Part shown: one piece after another, positions 32,401-44,400 of the stretch
How positions within the stretch are numbered: position 1 is the stretch's first letter
Layout of the letters: the number at the start of each line of letters is the position of its first letter
From: Omphiscola glabra
Lineage: Eukaryota; Mollusca; Gastropoda; Lymnaeidae
DNA length: 64,000 nt
Direction: 5' to 3'
Assembly (NCBI GenBank): GCA_964017045.1
Contig: OZ024794.1
Location: 21,749,316-21,813,315 of the forward strand
Notes under the pieces: model-generated
Seen by the model: the letters and a program-made list of their open reading frames with translations, nothing else
What the model was told of the DNA's origin: nothing
Databases searched by the model: none
Made by a program: the position numbers and the translations under genes

Positions 32401-35400
32401 GACACAGTGAGTCGGTTTCACAATACACCGGCGGTTAAAAAAGCTCCGGTTAAAACCATCGGGAACAAAACAAAAGTGTCAGCCTTTATTTAATGACAAT
32501 GGAATCGATGTCACGAAGAAGTTTATTTGTTAGAATTTGATTTTAAAGCACATTCAATTAAGCACATACGTCAAGCGCACTTGGAGCATACAAAAGGGCC
32601 CTCCCATTAATGATGACGCGCTAATACGCCTGACCCCCCCCCCCCGCCCACGGCCCCGAGCCCATTTAAATGTACGTACTTTCTGCTTTGACTCCTCTCC
32701 TCCCCGCCACCACCATCTGCACGCGTACGCAAAAACAACAAAATCTACAGCCCCCTCCCCCTTTTCAGTGCGTACGTACTTTATGGATGGCCGCACTTCT
32801 TGAGTATGTTACAGGCGAACGTGCAGACAGGCAGACCATACTATCGCAGGAGAGACTACAAGCAGACGGGCAGACCATACTATCGCAGGAGAGACTACAA
32901 GCAGACGGGCAGACCATACTATCGCAGGAGAGACTACAAGCAGACGGGCAGACCATACTTTTGCAGGAGAGACTACAAGCAGACGGCTGATGTGGTGCAT
33001 AAATTGGTAGCTGAACGGACATTTTGTAAGATCCACGAATCGACTGCTGGGACAGTGGACGGTGTTGAAGACGGAAGGCTTATCATAACTGACACAATGG
33101 TAAATGGATTGAGCTAGGTGGATACATGGATTGTTAAGTGGGAGGAATTGATTGAGGGAGGTGGAATTTATACAATGGAAGTATAAAAATATACAAAAAA
33201 ATGAATAGTACAGGTGAGACCATGCTAGGAGAGAGGCATTGAAAAAATATAATTAGTTTCATTCTACAAATGACCTCGGCTCTTAACCTTACGTTCCACT
33301 GAACCTAAAATATTTTCTCATAGGTCTCTTTTAAAAAATGTAATGACCTTTCACATTATACATCTAAATATAAGGGTGAGCTAAACTAATCACCGGTTTA
33401 AGAAGATACATTTTTTTTGTACTTCCAAAAGTCGTATTTTATCGCAAAATCCATCCTTAATATTTTCAAGAGAGAGGTTCTTTTAACAATTGTCGGAATG
33501 AAATCGAAGTCCTTTTGATCTGGATTTGCGCCCCCCCCCTTTTTCCCCCCTTTTCCCCCTTCTCTCCTCCCCTTGAACGCGGAGAAAGGACAAAACAAAT
33601 TGCCAACAGTTGATAGGGTTGAAAAAGCACGTGACCTTAATTGACATTCGGCTGAGTCAGGTTTGATCCGCTGACAGCCAATTAAAGATGAACGCATGGG
33701 TATTTTTGTCCCCCTGTCGGACCGCCTGAGATTCGTGTTGGACGCGTTTCAATGGGGGAAATGGAATCGTATATTGCCAGGGAATTGGTGAAACTTGAGC
33801 CAACCAAACCCTTCGGAGATATAGGTTGTGAACTATGCCAACCAAACCCTTCGGAGATATAAGTTGTGAACTATGCCAACCAAACCCTTCGGAGATATAA
33901 ATATAAGTTGTGAACTATGCCAAAAAAAAGTTTATTTTGAATTTCAAACTACTACAAATATAACTGTTTTCAGATAAATGATTGAACATATGGTTGTTAT
34001 TGTAATTCTCGTTGATTTACTTTAACCCAATTACCCCCTCCCCCCACCACCAAAAAAAAAAAAAAAAAGTAACAATAACCTCAAACAAAACAATCATAAA
34101 TATCCACGGATTGATATTCTTTTTTTCCTTGTAACTGAGAACTTTTCTAAAACTAGTCCCAGAAAATGGAATTTATTTTAAGAATCGGAAAAGTTGAGAA
34201 ACCTGCTTCCCATTACATTTTGAAAGAATATTAAATTGTCTAAAGATCTTTCAATATTGACACTAGGGCGCCTGATTGCCCCTAGAAGAGTGGGCCCCCT
34301 AAATGGGTGAGGCTCCCAGAATCGCTAGGCCCCTTAGAAGCGGGAGGCCCCGGGCAGATGCCCAGTGTGCCCATGACAAAATGAAGGCACAGCTGTCAGG
34401 AAGGAAATAGAACTGTGTTAATTATATAACGTGTTTCACTCTCGTCTTTCCTGTACTGCTTTTGTTTGTGTGTGCTTTTGTTTGTGTGTGCTTGTGTTTG
34501 TGTGTGCCTGTGTTTGTGTGTGCCTGTGTTTGTGTGTGCCTGTGTTTGTGTGTGCCTGTGTTTGTGTGTGCCTGTGTTTGTGTGTGCCTGTGTTTGTGTG
34601 CGCCTGTGTTTGTGTGTGCCTGTGTTTGTGTGTGCCTGTGTTTGTGTGTGCCTGTGTTTGTGTGCGCCTGTGTTTGTGTGTGCCTGTGTTTGTGTGTGCC
34701 TGTGTTTGTGTGTGCCTGTGTTTGTGTGTGCCTGTGTTTGTGTGTGCCTGTGTTTGTGTGTGCCTGTGTTTGTGTGCGCTTGTGTTTGTGTGCGCCTGTG
34801 TTTGTGTGCGCCTGTGTTTGTGTGTGCCTGTGTTTGTGTGTGCCTGTGTTTGTGTGCGTCTGTGTTTGTGTGCGCCTGTGTTTGTGTGTGCCTGTGTTTG
34901 TGTGTGCCTGTGTTTGTGTGTGCCTGTGTTTGTGTGCGCTTGTGTTTGTGTGTGCCTGTGTTTGTGTGTGCCTGTGTTTGTGTGTGCCTGTGTTTATGTG
35001 TGCCTGTGTTTGTGTGTGCCTGTGTTTGTGTGCGCCTGTGTTTGTGTGCGCCTGTGGTCGTGTGTGCTTTTGTTTGTGTGTGCTTTTGTTTGTGTGCGCT
35101 TGTGTTTGTGTGCGCCTGTGTTTGTGTGTGCCTGTGTTTGTGTGCGCTTGTGTTTGTGTGCGCCTGTGTTTGTGTGCGCCTGTGTTTGTGTGCGCATGTG
35201 TTTGTGTGCGCCTGTGTTTGTGTGCGCCTGTGTTTGTGTGCGCCTGTGTTTGTGTAATGACATGAATAACTAGTAACAGCTGCGACCAGCGTGCAGAACA
35301 ACTACTGCACTGTGGCGACAACAGTTGCCAAGGTAAATAAAGAAAAATATTAGTTGCATATCTTAATTTACTAATTATCAGAACGAAATGCAGTAACGCT

Positions 35401-38400
35401 TCTCGTCTATGTTGAATGCAATAATCTGAAAGGATATTTCCCTCAATGCAGTGTTTCCCAAAGTGTGGTGCGCCAACCCCTGGGGGGAACGGGAAGAGTT
35501 TTGTGGCGGTAAGTGCTGCAAAGGATAAAATAAATATTTTTAAAATTGTTTTTAAGTATATGCACTTTTCTTTTTAACGAATGGTACTCAGTGTTACCAA
35601 AATTATAGACAGGGGTACACAGATGTCGAACGTTTGGGAAACACTGCCTTAATGTATGTATTGAAAAAAAAAATTTGTTACAGAGAAGTATGCGGCAATA
35701 ACCCATTGCCCCAAAAGAATACATCACCATATTATTGTACGTGCTTACAATCAGTAGCGTAGATAGGGCTGAGGCCTCTCGGGGCGGACCGCCCCCGCCA
35801 CACCCACCTTCCTACGCCACTGCTCACCATTTCGCGGCTACTACTCTTTATGACGCTAAACAACAAGTTCAGATCTAAAAAATAAACACCTTTATATTTT
35901 TTACTTGAATATAATAAGCCGCCATCAAATATTATCGGCTACATTTTCTTTTTTATAAACATTACCATTTCTTTTTCCATTACCACTTTCAACACGCTAC
36001 CATCAACTTGAGCCTCTATGACCTTACACACACACACATACACACAAATAGTACCACCCTTCGAAATACTAAATTTTTCTTTTAAAACAATGTCATCAAC
36101 ACCTATTCCTAGACACCCCATTACCGAGACAAATGGCATTTCTGATGACCCCCCCCCCCATCCTCTGTTGGCCCCCAGATAAAATAAAACGACTACATCT
36201 CATCTGGCCAATGGCCTTTTATCGAAACCCGGGCGCCACCTCGCACCCGCCTCCTCGCCGGCCGCATGACACTGCAATCATAGCAAGTTTCCATAAAACT
36301 ATCGAAAACATTAATTGGTTCTCACTGAAAACCCCTCTTTTGATCGATGCCCGCACCGTGACGTCATTTTCTCGGGCAAACACGCCTTTATGATTTGAAA
36401 ACCTGGGCCCCATGTAGGACGCCGTAGCGATAGAGGGTTATGGCACTTGAATGATGGCACGGGGGTCTCGGTGCCCGGTCTGTTTGTACGGGCTGCGACC
36501 GTGGTTTTGGGATCATTATTTTCGCCGCTGTGGATCTCCCTTTTATGGCCGGTTAGAAATCATTACAAGCTCAATGAGAGCTTTCTTAGCACTTCCGGGG
36601 CTATATCTCAAGAGCTTTTTGCCCGGATTATAGAAGCATGTGGTGGAGAAAAGAATTTGTGCCCCTTGAGTCTTAAGTGTGCAGGGAAAAAACAACAACG
36701 ATTAAATTACGGAAGATGGCGGACATTTTGTGACTGATAAACGTTTGTTTCTGTATTTGAAAAATCAGAAATCATCCGAGCAAGTTAATCATTATATTAA
36801 GTAGTAGAATTTCATCGGAGCCCATCAACCTTTATCTGATGATTAAGTAGCGTAAATCTTTTTTAAGGACATCGTTTGAGATATATAAAGGATGTCTCTA
36901 AAACCGTTCGGAGAAATAAAAAAACAACAAAATATAAAAAATATAGGGAAAAAAATATTTAAAAAATCGTTTATTGATAAAACTACTGGTGTGTTGAGTT
37001 ATATTGCGTTTGGTTCGATAAATTTGTGTGTGTTACATCTTCGCTGCTTATCAAGATCTGCTTTATAACGATACTTGTGTCGACGTTTGAGACATTTGTT
37101 AAACGTACTGTGCTTGGCTTTAGACGGTTAACAACGGTTAGACGGTTAGCTACGGTTAGACCAGCGGTTCTCAACCTGTGGGTCGAGACCCTTTTGGGGG
37201 TCGAACGAACCCTTTACAGGGGTCACATAAGACCATCGGAAAACATATACTCTACGGTTATGAAGTAGCCACGAAAATAATTTTGTGGTTGGGGGTCGCC
37301 ACAACATTAGGAACTGTTTTAAAGGGTCACGGAATTAGGAAGTTTGAGTGAGAACTACTGGGTTAGACGGTTAGCTACGGTTTGAGAAAATTTTACTTTA
37401 AATACAAAGCCTTCTACATCATTTGAAAAAGTTGGTCCACGACCTCACCGTGCTTGCTTAGAGGGGATAGATGAAGCTATACATTAGTTTTTGGTCAATT
37501 TTTTGTGTACCATGGATACAATCAAATATTTTTCTTAACTTGCATCTATATGACACGGGGTGGAGGATGGTAGTGATCAGACTCCTAAATGTGTCTAGTT
37601 CTTTCAAAATGGCCGACGAGCTGGTACGGTATCGACCCAGGGAAATGTATACACAATAAGGGCAGGGAAACATCCTGCTGTTCGCAGCCTTGCCCTTGTT
37701 TTACTTCAGCAACTACAGACACCTAATGGCCGCGAGACACTTGTGTAAAATGAACTTTAAAGTTTTCATGAATTTAAAAAAAAAAAAAAAAAAAAAATTA
37801 GATTTTCAACAAAGGAATATTTCAATATATACAGAATAAATTATTTACAGGCAAAAATAAGTGTTAACTTAAAAAACAATTTAAATCATGTGCTGAAATA
37901 ACATTTTTACATAATAAATACTGAAATTCTAATTAAATACTGTTTGCTATTTTAAAAATTGTTTCTAAAATAAATTTGTTAACATGATATATATATATAT
38001 ATATGAGTTTGTATAATAAACAAAAACAATTAATGTATTACTCAGTCATTATATTTTCTGAAATTTTGTTTTGAATTATGTTTTGTATTTTAAATCTAAA
38101 AAGTGTTTCTAATGTAATGTTTGTGTAATTATGTTTGTGAAAAAAAGCCTTAAGTCTGTGGTGCCATATATGTTTTCTGTATTGTGAAAGTAATATGAGA
38201 CTTATTGTGTGTTGTTTTTGGATTCTGGTATTGTGTTTAGTGTTATGGCTCTGTCTATATCTACTGTGTGAACTGTACCAGCTTGTATGATTTGTTTAAG
38301 TGTAGATTTAGTCTGTAAGATTGTGTTGCATGTCAGATATAAATGTTGTTCGGTCTCATCAGCCCCTGTCCTGCATAGTGGACATTCTATGTGCCTAGTT

Positions 38401-41400
38401 CTGTCCTTGTATGGTCTTGAAAACGATTCTTTTGTCTAAGTTGATAAATAAAAACACTGACAAATTTGTCTGATTCTAGAATGTATACTTACGTATTCAG
38501 ATGGGATTAAATATTAAGAGATTATGTTATCAAAATGAATACATTTTAACTTCATTGCCTTACATTAAAACAAAAAAACACCAGCTGAATATATTTAAAA
38601 AAAAAAAAAGCAAGTAAAATCGAGAATCCCCAGCAACGAAGGTCTTAAAAGAATAACTCCCGTTTCTGCAAACAATTTTACCGCTTCTCTCCCTTGCCAC
38701 AGTTTGTAGGGACGTCTAAATGGCTTAATAAATGAATGATTGAATGAGTTACAACTGTATTTATATATAGGGAGTTGTGATCGATACTCGTGGCGGCTCA
38801 TTACACAACGGGGTGGTTTGAACCGATTCTATCACACACTATAATTACTCGGCTTCTTCGTTCCCCCCTAATCAACGCAGCGTTGCAGCAAGCACCGGCC
38901 GGGAAATGAGGGTAAGATGGAGAGGGGCTCTCTATGGACGCCCGGGGGGAAAGAAAATGATAGCTTATGTGAAATTAATGCATCTCTGTCGACGGGAACA
39001 AATCGAGGGAAGACCAGCGCCCGGGCCCCGCTTCACAATGGGTGCTGGGATGTTGGGGGGGGGGGGGTCGGTCACGTGATGTCTTGCTTAACTTGGTCAT
39101 CGCGAGGTGGGCGGTCATGGTAGATTCATACTGACGTGTTTGAGGGGAGGAGTGGTACTGATGGATTGGTTCTATAGATTTGAATCAGATCAGGATTTCG
39201 ATATAAAAGTGATAAGTCTTAGTTATTTAAGTTACAAGTTACGGTACTTTGCTGGCTCACATAGCACTTAAAAGCAGATAGAAAAGACAAACATTGAGTA
39301 ATCTTGGTGCTTCAGAATAGTTATTTTATTGGTACCCTAATTGGTAGATTAAACATTGCAGCTAGTTAATAACTTACATTTTCTTCCCTTACCAGTTTAA
39401 ATGACACTATGTAACAATGCAGAGAGCGCAGTCGACAGATACAAACCGCAGCTATTTAGTAAATGACATGGCCTTTCAGTTGGACCGGCTGTACCCAGTG
39501 GCGTAGCGAGCTTAACTCGCGCCCGGGGCACAATACCTTTTTAGCGCCCCCCCCCCATTCGAAAACCATACAATATTATATGTAAAATATACCATTTGGC
39601 GCCCCTTTGTGAGTAGCGCCCGGGGCATGATGCCCCCTTGCACCCCCCTCACTACGCCACTGGCTGTACCATCCTTCCTCTAGACGTTACCATCCTTCCT
39701 CTAGACGTTACCATCCTTCCTCTAGACGTTACCATCCTTCCTCTAGACGTTACCATCCTTCCTCTAGACGTTACCAACCTTCCTCTAGACGTTACCATCC
39801 TTCCTCTAGACGTTACCATCCTTTCTCTAGACGTTACCATCCTTCCTCTAGACGTTACCATCCTTCATCTAGACGTACTTTAATCTGTTCCCAGTGAAAT
39901 TTACAATTAATTTGAAACCTTTATAAGTATAAAGCTAAGAGTTTATATATATATATATCCCTCTCCTGTGTGTGTGTGTTTATTTCTAAGCCAAGCAACT
40001 ACTTTCAGCTCCTCTTTATCCCGATATTTGGCCACTGGAAGTTTCTTGGTTAAGGTCATCAAATATTAATCAAACTGTTAATTTGAAAAAAAAATTGCGC
40101 AACATTTTTCCCTTATCACATTATTCCCTGTCGTTACGATGTATCTTTGCTCCATATCTGTTTACTCCCTGTCGTTACGATGTATCTTTGCTCCATATCT
40201 GTTTACTCCCTGTCGTTACGATGTATCTTTGCTCCAAATCTGTTTACTCCCTGTCGTTACGATGTATCTTTGCTCCATATCTGTTTGCTCCCTGTCGTTA
40301 CGATGTATCTTTGCTCCAAATCTGTTTACTCCCTGTCGTTACGATGTATCTTTGCTCCATATCTGTTTGCTCCCTGTCGTTACGATGTATCTTTGCTCCA
40401 TATCTGTTTACTCCCTGTCGTTACGATGTATCTTTGCTCCAAATCTGTTTACTCCCTGTCGTTACGATATATCTTTGCTCCAAATATGTTTACTCCCTGT
40501 CGCTACGATGTATCTTTGCTCCAAATCTGTAAATGACGACTCTGCGTGGATCATTTTTAACCATGGGAAAAGCATATTTTTTTCCCTAGCTGGTCCGATA
40601 TAGTGACAGTTAAGACCATGAGACGTTACACGTGAACTACGACTTCGTCTTTTCACTGGCGATTGAAAAGTATGTTGAGCTCCACGAATTTTAATTTCAG
40701 CGGGTCTCACAAGTCAAATGTTTTTGACCCGAGCTTAACATGTTATTTAATAATTAAAGAAACCTTTAAAACAAAGTTTTTCGTATAAATCCTTTATAAA
40801 ATGTGTGGGGGTGGGGGTGGGTGTGCGAAGATTTTACAAAACAAGCATACAATTAAAGCACTTTATAAGAATCCAAATTAGTGATCCACCCCTTCCAGTG
40901 TCCAATCACCAAATTTTTTTTCTCGCACCTGATCTATATTAGTATTCTAATGACACACCCGCTTTCACAAAGCATATTTCTTTTACCAACTATTTCCGAA
41001 AAACAAAAGAAAATAATTCGCACCAAAAGCACTTTTAGCGAAGTTGTCAAGAATTTTATTTCGTGAAATCAGTGTCATCAAATTTTCAAAACTGATATTA
41101 AAAAGTAATTATTTTAAGGACTACAAACTTAAATTGTTAGTTTCTGGAGTCAGGCTGCTGGGCTCCAGGAATCGACATCTTTGCTTTTTAACACATCTGG
41201 CCCGTTTACACGTTGTCATGAGCCGGATATTTACCTGTGTAATAGCGTCAATTTCTACCTGACCATGTTCCATACCTCTTACTGACACGCTGCTACTACA
41301 CTAACTGATTGCACCAATCGTTTTGGTATTACGTCGTCTCTTTTTTTAATTTTACTTTTTTTCACCGTCGATGAAGTTGACTGAATTTGTAAAACTGTGC

Positions 41401-44400
41401 AACAAGAGAAATTAGGCAATGGTTTTTGAAAGTAGCACCAAAATAATAAAATGTCCTTCATGTTTCTGCCTCACAGTCTAAGAGGTAGCGGGACGCATTC
41501 ACCCGAGCTCCTAGCAGCTAGAGGCCAGTGGCTGGGAGGAATTGAATGGTAGGTTAGCACCTTCAATACAAAACCTAAACCGTTGAAGAGGACTGGAGGC
41601 GTATTTATATTTCGTCATTCGGATGGGATCTTTGTATTTGCATTTTGTTCTTGTTTGTTCATCATCATCATCATGTCCCCTAGTCCTTGGACCGTTGGGG
41701 CGCCACAGATGACATGAAAACTATCCTTCTCCATTCCTCTCTGTCTTCTGCACTACGCATAGAATCGACTAGCTTTAGTCCGTCCACTCTTTGATGCTAT
41801 CTTCCCATCTTTTTCTCTGTCTTCCTCTTCTTCTCCCTCCTCTAGTTGTGCCTTGCATGATTTCTTTGGCGAGCCCTTGTTTTCTTATCACGTGGCCAAA
41901 CCATTTAAGTTTGCACTTTTTTACCGACACCAGGAGGTCATCGTACTGCCCAATTGCTTGATGAATCCTTTCTTTCACTTGTTCATTGGAGATGTGGTCT
42001 CTATAGCAGATGCCAAGAATGCGTCTGAAACATCTCATCTCCATCGCCTTTATTTTACTTTCAAGTTCTGCGGTTAATGTCCAGGACTCACAGGCATATA
42101 AGAAAATGGAGAGGATTAATGAGCAAATCAGTCTGATTTTGGTGATGGGGCTATATTTTTGTCGTTCCATATTTTTTAGCCTCTTTAGTGCTGTTTTGGT
42201 CCATCGCCTTTATTGTCCTTTCAAGTTCTGCTGTTAATGTCTAGAACTCACAGGCATACAAGAAAATTGAGAGGACTAGTGAGCGCATCAGCCTGATTTT
42301 GGTGCTGGGGGCTATATTTTTGTCGTTCCATATTTTTTGAGCCTCTTTAGTGCTGTTGTGGTCTGCACAATCCTGGCCATCAATTCGGGATTTGAGCCTT
42401 CTTCCGAAAATATTGTTCCTAGGTATTTGAAGCTGCCAACTGTATCTAGTCTTCCCCCCCCCCCCACCTCAATTTCAGTGGCGATGCCAGTGGTGCTATT
42501 CGTCATCATTTTTGTCTTTGCTGCACTGATTTGCATGCCAAATGACGATGAAGTCTTGTCGAGACGCTTTACAAGGTTGGCTTGCTCTTCTTCGCTTCCA
42601 GCCAGTCCGTCTATATCAGTGGTTCTCAACCTTCCTAATGCCTCGACCCTATAATACAGTTCCTCAAGTTGTGGCGACCCTCGAACATATTTTTTTTTCG
42701 TTTCTACTTGATAACTGTAGTGTATATGTGTTTTCCGATGGTCTTACGCGACCCCTGGGAAAGGGTCATTCGACCCCCAAAGGGGTCGCGACCCACAGGT
42801 TGAGAACCGCTGGTCTATATCATCCGCAAAGCGTAGGTTGGTGATTGTTCTGCCACCAAAGTTGTCTGTCCCTACATGCGTTTCCAGTGCTTCTGACATA
42901 ATTCTATCTAAGAAGATGTTGAACAGGGTGGGGGAGAGCAAGCAGCCTTGTCGTACTCCAACCGTGGTTTTGAACCATTCTCCGATGTTGTTGTTGAAGA
43001 AGACTTCACTGGTCGCCTTATCATAGAGGCTGCATATCATTCTGGCTAGGTTTGTGTAGATGTTGTAGATCCTCATGGTGGCCCATAAAGCAGCATGTCA
43101 AACCCTGTCCAATGCCTTCTTGAAATCCACAAAGACGTGGTATAGATTTGGTTGGTGTTGAGCATATTTCTCACATAGTATTCGGAGGTTTAGGATCTGC
43201 TCAGTAGTGCTACGTCCGTGCCTGAAGCCCGCCTGTTCTTCAGCATTGATTCTGTCGGCATATGGTCTTAAATGGTTCAGTATGACCTTCAGCATGACCT
43301 TGCTTGGGTGGCTTATTAGGCTATTGATGCAATAGTTTTGGCATAGCTGTAGGTTACCTTTCTTGGGGAGGGTGATGATGAGAGATTGGGTCCATGATTT
43401 GGCCCATTCCCCTGTCAGCCATATTTTGTTACAATATTGATAAGGGCATTTATCATTGCTTCTCCTCATTGTTTCATCAATTCGACAGGGATATTATCAA
43501 CTCCTGCGGCTTTTCCTATTTGGAGTGCTTGGACACATAAGGTCTTGAGACAGTCACGCGCACTCCTGCAGTATCGACACATACGGTCTTGAGACAGCCA
43601 CGCGCACTACTGCAGTATTGACAAGTAAGGTCTTAAGACAGTCACACTCACGACAGCAGTATTGACAAGTAAGATCTTAAGACAGTCACACTCACGACAG
43701 CAGTATCGACACATAAGGTCTTGAGACAGTCACACGCACTACTGCAGTATCGACATGTAAGGTCTTAAGACAGTCACACGCACTACTGCAGTATTGACAA
43801 GTAGGATCTTAAGACAGTCGCACGCACCACTGCAGTATCGACACGTAAGGTCTTAAGACAGTCACACTATCGACAGCAGTATCGACAAGTAAGGTCACAT
43901 TCGAAGAGAGCCCATGTGACGTTGGATTTTGCCATGAACCAAGATTTGTAATTAAACGTAGAATTGTGTGCAGGAGTTTCTAACATTTATCTGACTCCGG
44001 ATACAAAATTATCTTACTCTTATAAAACCTTAGATACGTTGTGACCATTGTACCACTACACCCTTTTCTCGATAGATCAGGCATCATATGTCGTACGCGT
44101 GTCGTGTGTCCAGTGACGGAGTCTTATATGTACTGTCCAAATCATACACAAATCCGATTCTATCATCTCGCCAGTAACTTTAAAAGTACGTTTTGTTAAA
44201 TTAGAAATGCAATAAAGCCAGCCCCATCTCAAAAATAACTGTAACAAAATAATTGTAACAAAATAATTGTAACAACATAATTGTAACAAAATAACTGTAA
44301 GAAAATAACTGTAACAAAATAATTGTAAAAAAAAAATTGTAACAAAATAATTGTAACAAAATAATTGTAACAAAATAATTGTAACAAAATAATTGTAAAA

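Larger units (their letters stand above)
35257..37161 (-). other. Intron stretch with small MITEs
   Basis: Contains hAT-type MITEs at 35449-35646 and 35752-35822. The stretch 36380-36730 is GC-richer and not repetitive; it has an open frame but no splice or homology support. Confidence 0.45.

Noticed and set aside
34396..35321. Open frames on both strands (Cys/Val-rich and His/Thr-rich), up to 301 codons
   Set aside because: By-product of a 16-bp TG repeat, open in every frame with a 48-base super-period.
36447..36737. 96-codon + strand open frame
   Set aside because: No motif, no splice support; overlapping open frames on both strands suggest chance.
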